Shown: piece by piece, positions 31,258 to 44,330 of the stretch
Numbering within the stretch: the stretch's first letter is position 1
Layout: each line of letters starts with the position of its first letter
Assembly (NCBI GenBank): GCA_905221605.1
Contig: CAJNDS010000108.1
Location: 1 to 64,000 of the forward strand
Length of the DNA stretch: 64,000 bases
Source of the DNA: Symbiodinium natans
Lineage: Eukaryota > Sar > Dinophyceae > Suessiales > Symbiodiniaceae
Direction of reading: 5' to 3'
Notes under the pieces: model-generated
Told to the model about the DNA's origin: nothing
Databases searched by the model: none
What the model saw: only the letters and a program-made list of their open reading frames with translations
Position numbers and translations under genes: made by a program

Positions 31258-31297
31258 AAAGTGCCAAAACGCAGGGGCCGGGTTCACCCTTGGAACC
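31258..31297 (-). repeat. Right terminal inverted repeat of the transposon
   Basis: On the minus strand it starts GGTTCCAAGGGTGAACCCGG. It is followed by ATATAATA, identical to the eight bases before the left end. Confidence 0.95.
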
Positions 31298-31305
31298 ATA
31301 TAATA

Positions 31306-33870
31306 ATATGTTGTAGTATTCTTCGATCATATTGCGTTAGACAATAGTCTGTGGCTGTATGTATTCATGCATTGCATGAAAATGTATGTTGTCTTGCCTT
31401 GTCTTGTTTTGTCTCATCTGGTCTTGTCTAACATGATACGTGCATGGCCACCAGCACGAAATTTGCCGTATTGATTGCACTTCGACAGCCGACTGAGGTC
31501 ACAGCTGTGAACTGGGGCCAATGGCATGGTCCATACGCCTTGCCTCCTGAACGTCTAATCTTGTGCGCTTCCGGGGCCGCCTTTCTGTGGCTGCAAGGAG
31601 GTCGGGCGGTAACTCATGTGATTCTCATTGCGTCGCTGAGACTCTTGACCACTCCATTTGCCCCTGGCAGATACAAATCCGCTACCGCACTCCGGCTGCA
31701 AGGATATGGCTATGGAGAATCAGGATTAGCACATGGCCAAACCCGCTACATTAGAAAGGTGCTGCTGCGTCATGAAGTCAACTTGAGCAAAGTATGAGCA
31801 TCGAGCTTGTCAAACGGTGCTTATGGAAGACAGGAGGGCCCGATAATGCTTCTACGGGCAAGTGTCGGAAAGGAGAAACCTGGCAAGCTACCCAGGAGAT
31901 TACAAGGGCGCGTAGAGGGGAGTGTAAAAAGTGCTGGTGTTCGTACGATTTCGCAAAAAAAAGTTCTCGGGCATCCCGGCAATTATTGCATGGACAGGGT
32001 GACAGGAGTCTAGTCTTTGGCGCCATGAAAGGCATGAACGCTTGTGACAGCACGTTTTGCTCCAGAAATGTCAAACATCCTTGTGCAAAAGCAAAGAGGC
32101 AAAACGTTGTACATCCCAGTGTTTTGGGCATGTTTGCCAAAGGTAAATATGAACGCTCCTGACAGCGTGTCTTGTTCCACAGGTGTGACAAGCGCTCGTG
32201 CAGCATGTTGCGGAAAGCATGTTGCGCAAAGACTCAAAAACCCGGTACACATCCCCTCCCTCTCCCCGTCCCCCGCCCCCTCCCCCTATTTCCCTTTTCC
32301 AGGGCAACCAGGGCAACCACTGAGATGTGCCAGTCGAGACTCTCACTGCTTCAGCTTTCAGGCATGTATGAAGTGAGAGAGGGGGTGAGGTTGTCAACCA
32401 GTGTGGAGCAAGAGGGAGCGCGCAAACACGTGAAAACTACGTACGTAGCGAGAAGACGTGCTTTGATTGGAGCTTGGAGCTTGTGAGCCGGGTTCGTGTC
32501 ATGATTTCTGAGGTTGAACCACACATTGGTCTCATCCCTTTTTTTGTCATTGCCGCGGATGTGGCCGCAAGAGAGACTTGAACAACACGGGAGTTTCATT
32601 TGGAGACTTGCCTTAAAGCGACGATGTGCAATGCCACCGTCTGTCTGTCTGTCTCCTCTGTCTGTCGGTCTGCAGATTGTTGTTGCCAACGCAATTTGAC
32701 ATCCAGCCATCCCGCAAGGATTCTAGACCGGGACTATAACCTGATCATTGCACCGACAATGCAAGAGCCACTGAGCTATGTACCCTTGCATTTGATTGCC
32801 CCTTGCAATCTTCATTTGCTGGTCGTGTACCTCCTGAATGTGTTCGGGACTTGAGGCTGCCTGGCAAGGGCCTTCGTGAGGTGAAGCACGGTGACCTGTG
32901 CCCTGGGAAGGCGTGTCCGCATGTCCTTCGCAGTCATTCTGCATTTCTGAGGGGATCATCGCAGGAACTCTGAAGAGCTTTGCAGAGCTTCTCTTATCGT
33001 CATGGTGAAATCTGTTGGACACAATATGGAATATACTATAAAGTACTCACCTTTGACTTGAGACACTGGCGTGCCGGCCGAGATCGATTGCGGTGACATG
33101 AGACTCCCGGATTCCTTGATTGCCCCTGGCGGTTAGCGCAACCCCACGTACTTGGCCGGACCTGTTCTGTGCCAGAACTTCTTCGGGGAGAACCACGTTT
33201 CTGGCCCATACCGAGGAGAGTGCCTGTATGGAGTGCAGTTGTCAGTCGGCCACGTGAGCACAAATCATGAGTGTAGGCATTGCTCGACTGGGTGGGGAGT
33301 TCAATCTTGCCGGCAACGGCAACGGCTGCGCAGCTTTGATAAACGGTTTGTTCCATATCTGATGTTCGCTGCTGCGTCTTCCTGCCCAACTTTCGCAGCG
33401 AGCAAATTGCACAGCAGCCTGTATTCAGGCGCATGTTTGTGTTCCCAACTTCCTATGTCCTATGACAAGTATGTGGGATCTGAACTGAGGTTCTGAGTGG
33501 GTTATGCACGCTAAGTCTGGATATACGGCGTACCGCGTCTCGCCAGAGACAGCTGCCGAGTACTACCACGCACAGCGAGAGGCTGCGCTTCTTCTGCTGG
33601 CTGCACTCCTTTGCAATCTCTTGCACGGATGTGGGTCAGGGTGTGTGAGGACCGCAAGTTGGCAGCTAGTTCAGCTAGTTAGGATATGATATGATGGCTT
33701 TGCAGGGGTCGCTACTAGAACTCGTTCCCAGCATTGTGCGCAGGCAGGCAGAAACGAAAGCGACATCGCTCGCAACTTCCAGAGATGTACTGGCCTTAGC
33801 GAGACCAAATGTGCCCATCACACTGGAAGAATCCTTGCAACATGATATCGGTATATATATATATATATAT
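31306..33870. other. No gene recognised; short degenerate direct repeat
   Basis: Two related segments about 115 bases apart (from 32034 and 32149) share ATGAACGC, TGACAGC, TGTTCCA/TGCTCCA and TCGTGCA/TTGTGCA. Minor CT- and GTCT-rich tracts are at 32260-32300 and 32639-32670. Open pieces such as AGPVLCQNFFGENHVSGPYR (about 33150-33240) might be exons but I cannot assign them. A TA repeat lies at 33851-33870. Confidence 0.45.
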
Positions 33871-34380
33871 ATTTAAGGGCTAACGCCGCTGACGCCGACC
33901 CCGCAAAAGGGGCGGCCGGCTGTTTGGGATTATGTAGAGATACATATACACATGTACAAGCCCCCTAGCATGTCGGCATTGTGGCCGAAGAGCGCTCGCA
34001 GCCATCAGCACCGCAAAGTCGTGCATGCGTATGTATAGACATATATAGTCTTGAAGACGATGAAGTCCCACGCGTATGTATGAACGAAGAAGAAGAAGGA
34101 AGTAGTTGAGCGTGCTGATGCCCTTGTCGCTCCGCAAAGTTTGAACAGATGGGAGACTGCAGCTGAGTAGGATGCAGACGTCTTTTTAGGTTGGGGCGTG
34201 GTCACCAGGGTGGGAGGGCAAGGGCGGGTAGGGGGGCGGGGTTCAGGGCTTTCGGGTGGGGGTGGGGTGGTGGGGGGGTGGGGTTGGGGGGGGTGGGGGG
34301 GGGTGTTGTGGGGGGTGGGGGTCCACTTACCATGCAAGGGGCTTCCCCGGCGCTCGACCCAACAGCGGGGTCGGCGGATA
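33871..34380. mobile_element. Candidate non-autonomous element A (shared ends)
   Basis: The left end (33871-33904) matches the left end of another segment at 50362-50395 in 28 of the first 33 positions. Both contain CGCCGACCCC. The right end has GGGGTCGGCGGATA at 34367-34380, the inverse of the left motif, also shared with 51353-51366. The interior right half (34190-34322) is a G-rich GGGGTGGGG tract. No coding capacity is evident. No target duplication was established. Confidence 0.5.
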
Positions 34381-37019
34381 TGCATGAAATTCGTGTGTTT
34401 GCGATCGCCTTTGCAGTTTGAGGCATCCGCCGCATAGTCGAATAAGCCATCGCGAGCATGTCATGTCGCACATACACCTATACAAGCTCCTTGCCATCTT
34501 GCCCTGTATTGGGTTTCCAGCATGTTCCACAGAAACATTTCTTGAATGAGTTTTACTTTACTGCAAACAGAGTGGCGGAACCCAGATACTCTGGACTCAC
34601 CAGTGGTACAGGCCTGTATACATGCTTTCGTGACAAGAGTAAAACAGCCCGCAAGGCTTTGCCACGAAATCCGCGGTCGAGGTTTTAGCGCACGTTGGAA
34701 TTCAATAGGGTGACCGCAAAGTAGGGTTTTTTTGCACAGAGCGTAGAGAATTTCACGGATCTTTTTTGGGGAGGGGGTTGGGGGGGGGTGGGGCACCAAA
34801 ACCATGTGGCGCATGGGCCAGTAGTGCCGTTGATGAAAAGCTGTTCCAAGTCATTGTTAGCTGTTAACTGATGATTTCTTTGTAGCGAATGCCGTAACGC
34901 CGCACTAGCCAAGGTGTGTTTCGTCAGATCTTTCGTGCCAAAGAACCTCTTATGCGACTGCTGCTTGCCAAGCCTATGAGCTTTGACACGATCCTGCTCA
35001 GATTTTATGAGGTCTAGGCCGCAGCTGAGTTGCTGGCTCCGCATGTGTAGCCATTGTGCGTGAGGCTCTGCTTCTTGCACACCAAACTGTCTGTCGACGC
35101 ATCACTTGGTGACGTTCGGCCGGGAGCACAGTGAGAGAATGACAGCACCGAGACAATCGGGAGGAGGAAGAGATCCCTAAGATGACAGCATGGCATGCTC
35201 GTTCAACCTTGGTTTGTCCACGGAATTGTAAACACAGCGCGTTGACCGCCTCGGCGCTCTGGTGCTTTGCGAGTTGCGAAGCGCTCTTCGCCTCGGATTT
35301 GGCTACCAGTGGCTCCTCAAAAACCCTGCTTGCGTGAAGCTCGACTTATTGCGTCGAGACCCGAAACATCGCCAATCCCTGAGCCAACTCTGACTGACGG
35401 TTGCGCTGGGGGGAGGAAGGAGGTCTTGTTGGGAAGGGATGGGAAGGGAGTTTAGGGGGTCAGGGTCCCCAGCAAGTCTCTGGAGAGGTTTTCACAAGTC
35501 CTGAGGTTCTCTGGGGACTCTGACACGGGGGTGGCCCAGGGTTTTCTGATTCTCGGGGTTCCGAGCTAGGGGGTCCCAGAAGGTCGCGCGGGTCGTTGCG
35601 CTAAGATGGTGCCTCTCTGCTCGGCAAGTCATAAACTCTAAACTTCTAAACCCTAAACCCGAAACCATACACCCGTCCGGACTTACACCAAGGAGGTGCG
35701 ACATTCGATCCGTGGCCTCGGGAGGCTGGCTTGAGCTGAGATCGCTATCAGTTTGCAACGATTCAGCCTTGCTTCGTAGGATTGCCAGACCTGCAGAGCT
35801 GCATCTTGGCATTCTCGGCACAAATGTTTCGGGGAGGAGAGCAAATTAGTTTGTCGGGCCATGGTTCGAGATTCTGCCTGCACAAAGCTCACTGCTACAG
35901 AGAGCCCTGCAAGGCCGTATCATAGGCTAGAATCTAGATGAGGCGCCTCATGGTTCTGTGTTGTCGTTTGACATGTCAGTTTAAGGCGCGATTCGGGTTT
36001 GTTTTTCTCGGGGGTACAATTTGGGCGTGGCCCGGCCGCCTCCTTTTTTTGGCTGCGGACCAGCACGACCGGCCTCGATAAAAGAGAGAAGATAGCAAAG
36101 GTAGAATACAGTGTGAAGAAAGTGAACAGAATGAATAAAATGAATAATGAATTAAAAGTGAAAAGATCAACGCACGAATAGGAAACTCTCTATCAAGCGC
36201 AACCGCCCAAGTCATGTGACCTCCCTCCGCCTTCCTACACTGGAGCTTTCGTCGCCTCCCGGGGCTTAAGTTTCGAGTTCCTGCCAACTTTAGTTTCGAA
36301 GGCACGCTAAAGCCGAGCGACGCCTTGGGCTGCAGCATGCGGAAGGCTCGGCTATCACTCAATACTTCTCAGGTCGTGGTGTGTGTTCTTGGTGGTAGCA
36401 GACCCCATGTTTTGGGCAGCTACAATGCAAGAGGCCGAATAGCTATGTGTGTTTCCCCCAAACATCTAGGGCTGCTTCTTGTCTTCGCGCTATGGAGAAA
36501 CCCATTTACCGCATTGAGGCTCTCGTGGCCATTAATAACATTTCTTGACTATTTGTTGATCACTAGACTTGGACTCTAGGCAGGTCAGCAGGTATTTGCT
36601 AGACTGCACGGCAGCGTAGCAGTCTTCATTTACCACCGGTATGGGAGCCTGTTGATGCTCAAAAGTTGGCAAAACGAAATTGCAATGCAAGGCATTGGAT
36701 TGAAAACACGTTTGGTTGCTAGCTAGCTTGACGAAGAATCAAGACACCCAGAGCTCTAGCGTGTGAGTTTGGCTTCTTTTTTTTCAACCACCTCTCAAAG
36801 AAGGACATTCACAGCAATCAATCCCAGGCTCCCTGCAATGAGAATCCAGAATGCACAAGTTCAATTGCATGGTTCAAAGGGCTTTTGGCTTAAAACTGGC
36901 TTGTTAATGTTGGACACGCATGTTTTTTGGAATATACACACCAAACCCTGTCACTGTGTCTCTTCCTGTCTCTGTGTCTTCTCTTCCCATGCTGTGCAAC
37001 TGCGTGCAGACGTTTTGTA
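34381..37019. other. No gene recognised
   Basis: A G run lies at 34770-34792, a short CCCTAAACCC at 35648-35662, and GGGGTC-type sequence at 35400-35580. Frames up to about 130 codons are present on both strands without motif support. Confidence 0.5.
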
Positions 37020-38790
37020 AAGCACCTCAGACCATTGCTGGTTTCTTGCTGCGCATCACTTTCAGATAATGTAGATGTAGGCCGACCCAGCTTCGGTGGC
37101 CGTGGTGCACCTGATCGATTGGCATCTCGTCATGCACAAGCCTTGAGCTTGAAACATCGAGACATGGCGAGCCTTCGAGTGGATGATTTGATCGTGATAG
37201 ATCCAGCAAGCAGCGAAGGTACGCGCCTGGGCAAGACAGCCACTCAGATGGCTTCGGTGTTGCTTAGGATGTTAAAGCCTTGGATAGGTAAGCAAGTACA
37301 CTGCAAGTGCAGCTGAAGAAAAGAGTCTTCCAGTTGGAGCCAGATTGTGCTAGCACACCAAGACCTCACCGAGTTGGCGGTTCGAGCATGAAGTGATGTT
37401 TAGCTCTATCGGTTCTGGCATTCGTGCCTGAACTCTTCGACCTTAACCTTTGCCCTTCCAAAGAGGGCGCGTCGGACATGTACGCCCTCCCTTTGGCTGT
37501 TTGTGAGTTGTGTAAATTGTATGCGTTTTGAAGAGCACTTAAAGTGTCCAAAGCCAAGGGTGCAATCTAACCACTGAAGACTTCGGCGCCGACTTGCAGA
37601 GAGTGGGAGAGGACGTGTTGCGCGACCGGGCGCGCAAGAAGCTCCCTTTGGTTGCACTTCGTATCTGGCGGGCAGGTGTGCCCCTCAAGCGATGAGTTGC
37701 GTAAGCTGTACATGGACCCGGATCAGTCCCAACATGCTATTGTGCGTCTAAGTGGGACCGCTCGGATGTCTGCGTTCATGTTGGGCCTCTGTTGACGCAG
37801 AAAAGCTTGAGGCTCGCGATATTTTGACATGTGATGCAAGCTGCTACACATGTATTGTGATGCACTATGCACGCGCACGCAAGGATAATTAAGAACATCC
37901 TTCTGCGTCCGCTTCATTGTTTTCAGTTTCCCCGCTCCCTGTGCGACATGAACCTTGAAGGGGGTCAATTCAGGGCTCAGGTAGAGCGACATGGGGATTT
38001 CTAGCATCAAGGTTTTCTTGGCCGTGAGGAACGCGGACCTTAGCCTGCATGACGCTTCATCTCTCAGACTCTTAGAACCTCAGAGTTTGCATGCGGGGCC
38101 TTGCAAAAAAACAAAAAAATAGAGGCAAGTAAAGGTCCCTCGACGCACGATCATTGCAAGCGTGCATGCTTTGGCATTGCCAAGGGCATGGACAACGAAG
38201 CCCTGCTGACCTTGCACCACATGCACCACATGGTGCAGACGTGCGGAAGGTGGCAGCTGAAAACTGCAAGCCGGGTGATAGCCGCTCGAAGTCCAAAGTG
38301 GTCCAAGAGCTTGCGAGGTGCAGAAGCGCATCAAGGGCTTGAGGAAGCACTCCTGCTTATTCTCTCCAGAGGCTTGGCCAACACTTGAGACCTGGTGACC
38401 GTTACGGTGTCATTTTGGGACCAGCAGTTGCCCGGATCAGCAGGCCATTCTCACGATTTTCACGTCAGAAATGTGAAAAACATAGTTGGCAGAAATGGCA
38501 CATCCTAAGGAATTCACGAGCCGGCTTGGCTGCAATGTCCACGGCTGTTTCGGGGAAGGCTTCACAAGGCTGCCAAGCTGGCAAAGCACAGATGCCCTCA
38601 TTAGCTTCCAAAGCTACCTATGTCACCCCCAGTTGCGCGGACATTGACTATGCGCCTTGCTACACGGCCCTGCACAGAGGAAGCTCAAAGCTGTTGAACA
38701 GCGCCTGGCTGATGATCCTCTGGAAGCTTCGAGGCCTCGCCACGGTCAGTCAGCAATGTTGCACGCGCCGCGCCAGTCAGGCCTGATCAT
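37020..38790 (+). CDS. Possible multi-exon gene, unidentified
   Basis: Several open pieces on + look like exons. About 37090-37290 reads LSLKHRDMASLRVDDLIVID and LGKTATQMASVLLRMLKPWI. About 37427-37515 reads LFDLNLCPSKEGASDMYALP. About 37570-37675 reads TTEDFGADLQRVGEDVLRDR then ARKKLPLVALRIW, ending at a GT. About 37990-38095 reads IKVFLAVRNADLSLHDASSL. They are rich in helix-forming residues and separated by AG and GT/GC sites. I do not recognise a family, and they may not belong to one gene. Confidence 0.35.
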
Positions 38791-41700
38791 GCCATGAGGG
38801 TTCTGAGGCTTTGGGAGGTGGCTGCCCAAGCCTGGAGCCAGTGCCAGCTTTGAGGTGCGCAGCCGCTTGGCAGAGTATCAGGGTATCGGATCATGTTAGT
38901 TACTTAGTTATATTGCCTAACGTGAGCTTTGCCGACATGTAGCAATGAGCACATCCCGTGTCAGGCGGCCGACTGGACGAAGCAAAGCTTCACCAGACTG
39001 GTCACAGCTATTGCTGTGTTCCAAGGTGCTTTGTCCCGAAAATTCTCACTCGTTTTCAGAAAGACTCGGCAGTGCCCAGGCTCAGCAGTGTGTAGAATAC
39101 AGAGCTACGTTCCCATGAGGCACTGCAACTGGACAGACTGTACAGCTACATCTTGTACAGCACGAAGAATAAGAACTTGTTGCGGCAGCAAACTTTGTCC
39201 CCAGTTAGTTGTTGCCGTCCTGATTCTGCAGGAAGAGAAGCGCGCTTACAGAGAGCGGTCTTCCAGTGGCAGAATTTAGCGCTTGGTTGCGCATAATGCG
39301 CTTTCAGTGCACAATAGAGCGCATTCCCAGGAACAGCTGGGAGATACATCTGCACATACCTGCACAGGGTCACATCCTGAGAGGCAGCCCGGCTTTGCGA
39401 TGTTGGCTTGTGGCTCCGAGCTTTGCCATGGCTACGCTTCGCAAAGCCTGGGTGGAAGACAGAAAAAGCTGCGCCGCTCGCTGTGCGCCTGTCTTTCGAT
39501 CAGCACACCAACCAGAGCCTCTGGTCATTGCACTACCCGTGTGTTACGACGGTGACGATCGGCAGAGAGACTTCGTGAGACACTCGCACGCAAATCAATT
39601 CCGGGTTCGGGGGGGCACCTCAGCACGTCAAGCGTCAGTGGGTCGCCTTGAGTTGAATTTCGTCTGTGTCGCCAGCATCCGCTTTCTCAAGCAGAGCCCT
39701 CACGAAAGCTCGCGGCATACTGCCAGGCCGTACAAGGTTGCCGACAAACCCACGTAGGCTCAACCCACTACTGTGTTTCATATGTCCCCTCCAGCAAAGC
39801 ATTGAAAGGATGAGGGCCCAGCAACAGTCCTTGGTAAACCTTAGGTTGTGTCGGGTTGCCTCCAAGCCCTCCTCTAGAGCATCTCTCCTTCATTTTCCTT
39901 CACGCGACAGCGCGCTGCTAGCTTTTGAAGCCCCATTCTCAAGTTAGTGGCAAGCAGGCCCGCCATGGTTTGCACTGGGCCACTCAGTCCTGATCTTCCT
40001 GATCTTCCCTGTGCTCGCGCAGCCGAGTCGACTGCGGACGGGGGCCAGATCTGGGCGTGTGGACGGCTGACGTTTGCCCACATTCATGCTGGCGGCCATA
40101 CTACGGCCTTTGGCGTCAGAGTTGCTTGCGGCCACAAGGCTATAAGAGCATGTTCAACAGGGCTTGCGTGACCATCGACTTCTTCGGACCAGCAGCGCGT
40201 GGCTTGCGAGAACAGATCTCAGGTTGTGCTGCGCTACGATGTGGCGGTGGTCCTAGTTGCAGCAGTCTCCGTCCATGTGCTGATGTCTTCCGCACGCCAC
40301 GCACTTGGAATGGTCGTCAGGTCATCCAACTAGCTGTGCTAGGCTCGGAGCATGGCTCAAGTGCCGAGCGACTCTTCAGGTATCTTGCCAATCCCCTTTG
40401 ACAACAGCCAGTCTCTCGGTTTCAACCCAGGATAACCGAGGGAACAACTTTTGACCTTGAGGGCTTGACCTTGAGATACCTTGAGCACGGAAACATACGG
40501 AGACCCCAAGGACCATGGAGCTCCCGCTCTGGGATGGCCTTCCGGACGGCATCGTGTCATGGACCCGCGCCCCTCGGACATCAAGAATGGCAGGAATTGC
40601 CTTCTGAGCGGCCTTGCCGGCTTAGCCGGCTTAGCCTTGTCCTATCTTGTCCTCGCATGTTGCAGTGTTAGTCAGTTGAGACGGAGCTCAGGCATTCATC
40701 ATGGGACTCCGGTTCAGAATCCAGGACTTGAATGTGTCTCGCCCAAATTGACTCGAGAATCCCTGACAGTGCCTGAAGTGCCAAATCCCGACTTGCTAAG
40801 GGACAGTTGGGGACTGGCACTGGGCAAGAGCTGGACGTCGAGCAAATTCAGCGTGATTTCGCGTCGGTCTAAGCTTGTAAGCAGCCGAGCCAAGGAACAA
40901 CGCGAAAGCCTGCCATCCTTTCGATTGAAAGATAAAGCTTGGCAGGTTTTTGCATAGAGCGGGCTACGGCTAAGGTGGACATCACGAAGGTTCTCTTGGC
41001 GATGGTTGGTTGCTTGCTGCTTGCCGGAGGAGCATGGGACTGAAGCTGGTAGGTTGCTCCATGTTGTCGCTGAAGGATTGTGCTGTGCTGCAAGACAGGT
41101 CCAGGTGCACCCATTGTGCCGCACCTCTTAGTCCCACCCCGCAGAAGATCGCAGAAGCATCCAAGGTTTGCGTTATTGGTTCCGCTTCTGGCGGTGGCGT
41201 GGTGGCTTTTGGACCACCCTGCATTGCCGCAGGAGAATCTCAATCAGGCGCGTGCTTGTTATAGTTGCATGTAGCACGAGCTGTGAGATTCTGATATGAA
41301 GCCGCAGCGGCCCAAATAATTCCAGAAGAAATCGCCTCTTTTGCCGCTTTCCAGTGCTGCGCCACTCTTGCGAGGGGCAACAAAACGAACCAACAAATGG
41401 CTCTGCTCGTCGATGTGCAAAGTTTTGCTGAGGATGAAAGTGAGCTGGGTATCGTGTGTACATGTGAGGTGCTGAGCCTCATCTTTGGCTTCCTTTCGCC
41501 CTTAGAGCGATGGCTGCGACCACTTCTGTCCGCTGGGCTCTTCGGCTTGAACAAGTTGAGACAGGAGAGGACAAGAAATGGACAAGAATCTGGGACAAGC
41601 TGCACGCTTTGCGTGCTTCACAAGGTGTATCACAGCGGCTTTACTGAGGCTTGCAGTTTCTGCAGCGCTTGGCCTCGCAGGTGGGACACAAATGTATAGG

Positions 41701-42540
41701 CAAGACGTTTGACAGCTGCGCACTTGCATTTGGAATCTTCTGGCAGAGGTACTGTAAGATATCATGCTGTATGATACCAAAGACCGAAGACTTTGTCACA
41801 GCGGAACCGCTACGCGTAGGTGCGGCGGATCATGAGCTTCTCTCACGTGAAGACGGTGTTGCCCGCCCTTTGGACGTCGTTGGAGATTCCTGCTGGGCCT
41901 GGTAGGACTTCGTAAACTTCGTAGTTAGAGCCATGTGGCATCTGCACTGTGCTGTGACACGCTTCTGCCAGGTGTCAAGCGTCTGCTGATGAGCTTGATG
42001 CTATTGAGCTTCGGCTTCGTTGAGACACTGTCTGTCCCAAGAGACAACAAGCCCACCGAACCGTCGAGTAGCCTTTAAAATTTAATCTGAAGCCCGTGGT
42101 CTGATGATACTGTAATTTGAGAGCCTCCTCTGAGCAATACGGGGCTGAGTGATTCGTGCAGCTGCAACTTGGGAGCATGCTTTGCGCACGACGAGTATCT
42201 GATCCTCCATGCCCGCACGTCTCCCTCCCGCGGCGCCCGGCTCACCGTCGCAAGTTGCCGAGGTCTGCTGAAAGGAAAGGCGTCCCGAACAGGCCACGTT
42301 TTAGTCTCCGGAGACCCTCCTGGAAGCCAGAGGCACAAAATGCGCCAAACTCTGGCCCTGCCTGCAATCGAGAGGCTCGACTTCAAAATGCCTTCTACTT
42401 CCGAAGGATCGCAGGGTAGTTCAGGGCCGACCCGACTCAAGACTTGAAGCCTCGAAAACGCCCTGCGAACGCCCTGCACACGACAGACACGAAATTCGAC
42501 AGGGCCTTCATTGACTTCCGCAGAGCCGGTTCAAGGCTCT
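38791..42540. other. Unresolved region with weak exon candidates
   Basis: A 163-codon frame at 39266-39757 and a frame at 40057-40401 are open but carry no motif. 40970-41030 reads AKVDITKVLLAMVGCLLLAG and 41165-41250 reads IGSASGGGVVAFGPPCIAAG, both membrane-like. 41397-41640 reads MALLVDVQSFAEDESELGIV and onward. An intron-rich membrane protein gene is possible; it is not identified. Confidence 0.35.
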
Positions 42541-42554
42541 GGAAGATTTGGGAA

Positions 42555-42992
42555 AGTTTTATGGTTTAGGGTTTTTAGGGTTTAGGGTTTAGGGTTCAGG
42601 GTTGTGTGTTGGGCACCCTGGAGAGAGGAACAAAACGAGGTAACAGGATGCCCAAACGTTCGCGGTTGGATTCTCCATGGGTTCGGCCGATTCGGCCTGG
42701 GGTAGGCAGCGATACCCTAAATCCTAAACCCTACATAAACCCTAAACCCCAAACCCCAAACCCTAAACCCTAAACCCCAAACCTTAAACCCTAAACCCTT
42801 AACCCTAAACCCTGAACCCTTAAACCCTAAACCCTAAACCCTAACCCCAAACCCTACATGGCCATCCGAAGTCGGCTGTCGAGGAACTTGGCGCTCAGCG
42901 TGGTACTTTTGCTGGTCTTGTCGATTGCTCCTTGGGTAGCATGGGTTTAGGGTTTAGGGTTTAGGGTTTAGGGTGTAGGGTTTGGGGTTTAG
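42555..42992. repeat. Telomere-like cluster in both orientations
   Basis: G-strand TTTAGGG runs lie at 42560-42603 and 42945-42992. A longer C-strand CCCTAAA array lies between them at 42714-42857. The array therefore changes orientation twice within 440 bases, which could form an inverted structure. Confidence 0.9.
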
Positions 42993-44330
42993 GGTGGGGT
43001 GTCGTTGTCCGATTGCCCAACCAGGTCTGTCTTCCTCAACCAAAAGGGGGACAATCTGCAGAGCAACACGTACACCTTGTGCTACTGAATTCCTGGGCTG
43101 AACATTCGACGCTTCGCATACGAAGCACTAATTCTAAAAAGCTCAAGCTGATTTTCTTGCCCTCAATAAACTCGATCACTGCCACAGCGGAATCCCGATG
43201 ATATGTTACCTGGTGCCATGGTCTGCAATGCATCTGTTTTCGTATTGCGAACCATGCCCAATTTTTTTGTTTGCATGGCAAAGCTGGCTAGGTTGGGTTA
43301 CTCTATACTATGGCTCTATACCGCAGGTACTTGCACGATTTGCATGTAGCGCGTATCACATCAGAACAGCCGTTTTCGATCGGCTGAGAGCTGCCACGAT
43401 CTCAGGCCTCATCATTGCTGCAAGCCCTCTGATGAGTCGCGACAGCTGAAGCTCGAGACGTTGGACATCTGATCCCGTGACGACAAAGTAGACGACAACT
43501 GCAATGCAAGTTTCACGACGTCGAAACAAAAATGCCGAAAAAACCGTCGCGAACTCAAGATAGCTTACCGCCACCGGCAGAGATTGTGCAAATGCTGCCA
43601 CTTGGCAAGCAGTGCAGGCTGCAGTGCTGCTGCAGCTTTCGGCTCAAAGCTAGCCAGCGGAAAGTTTGCAGTTCGTGACGTGCTATTTGTGGCTCGGGCA
43701 CATTTAAGATCAATGCTTCGAGAAGCTGCGTGCTAGAGAGTTGCAAGTCTCATATGGCACGGTGGAAGCCTTTGTAATGCAAAGCTGTGTTCTGAGGTAC
43801 TGGCGCTCTTCGTCGAGTGCGCGGTCCATGTCGACCAATGACAGGCGGGCGAGTCTGTGCTCACAGACGTCATTGCCCAGCTTGAGAACGAGGGTGCGTG
43901 TTGCACAGTTCTTGCATGCTGCTTTCTGGTAGGAGCCTTGGCTCCATCATGCTGTAGTCACCTCACGGCAGAACGACAGCACGTCAGCACAGACGCTGGC
44001 ACCTGCAAGGGGCCCTGACTCACTCGCCTCGAGAATTGCCGAGATGGAAAAGACGATGGACCAGACTGTGACTGGCCTTGTGACAGAGGCTGGACATGGT
44101 GGACATGGTGTGGACGTTGCGTTTCCATGTCAAGTCCATTGGCGCTGCTTGTTGATGCAAGCTCTTCTGTAAGTCAAACCTGAGCTGAAGCCAGGCACTC
44201 GGGACCCTTCGGAGGCTCAGTGGCAATTTAGAGCGGCAAGATGCCACTGCTTCAGGTGGGATGCGAACGGAACGAGTGTCATCCACCTGTAGCAGTTGAC
44301 AGTGCCACTTGCAGCATGTGTTGCTCCCAG
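42993..44330. other. Unresolved region
   Basis: About 43206-43320 reads as a hydrophobic stretch (WSAMHLFSYCEPCPIFLFAW). Otherwise I see no supported gene. The 5' part of the coiled-coil gene may lie here. Confidence 0.35.

Larger units (their letters stand above)
27349..31297 (+). mobile_element. Two-gene DNA transposon with Merlin/IS1595-type transposase
   Basis: The ends are 40-base terminal inverted repeats, 27349-27388 and 31258-31297, with two mismatches in the first 40 positions. Both ends begin with GG and share GTGAACCCGGCCCCTGCG and TTTTGGCACTTT. The element is flanked by the direct repeat ATATAATA (27341-27348 and 31298-31305), an 8-base target duplication. GG-starting termini with 8-9 base duplications are typical of the Merlin superfamily. 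Inside, on the + strand, are a P-loop ATPase-like gene (about 28.0-29.49 kb) and a DDE transposase (29774-31078). The length is 3,949 bases. Well-matched ends and an open transposase suggest recent insertion. Confidence 0.92.
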
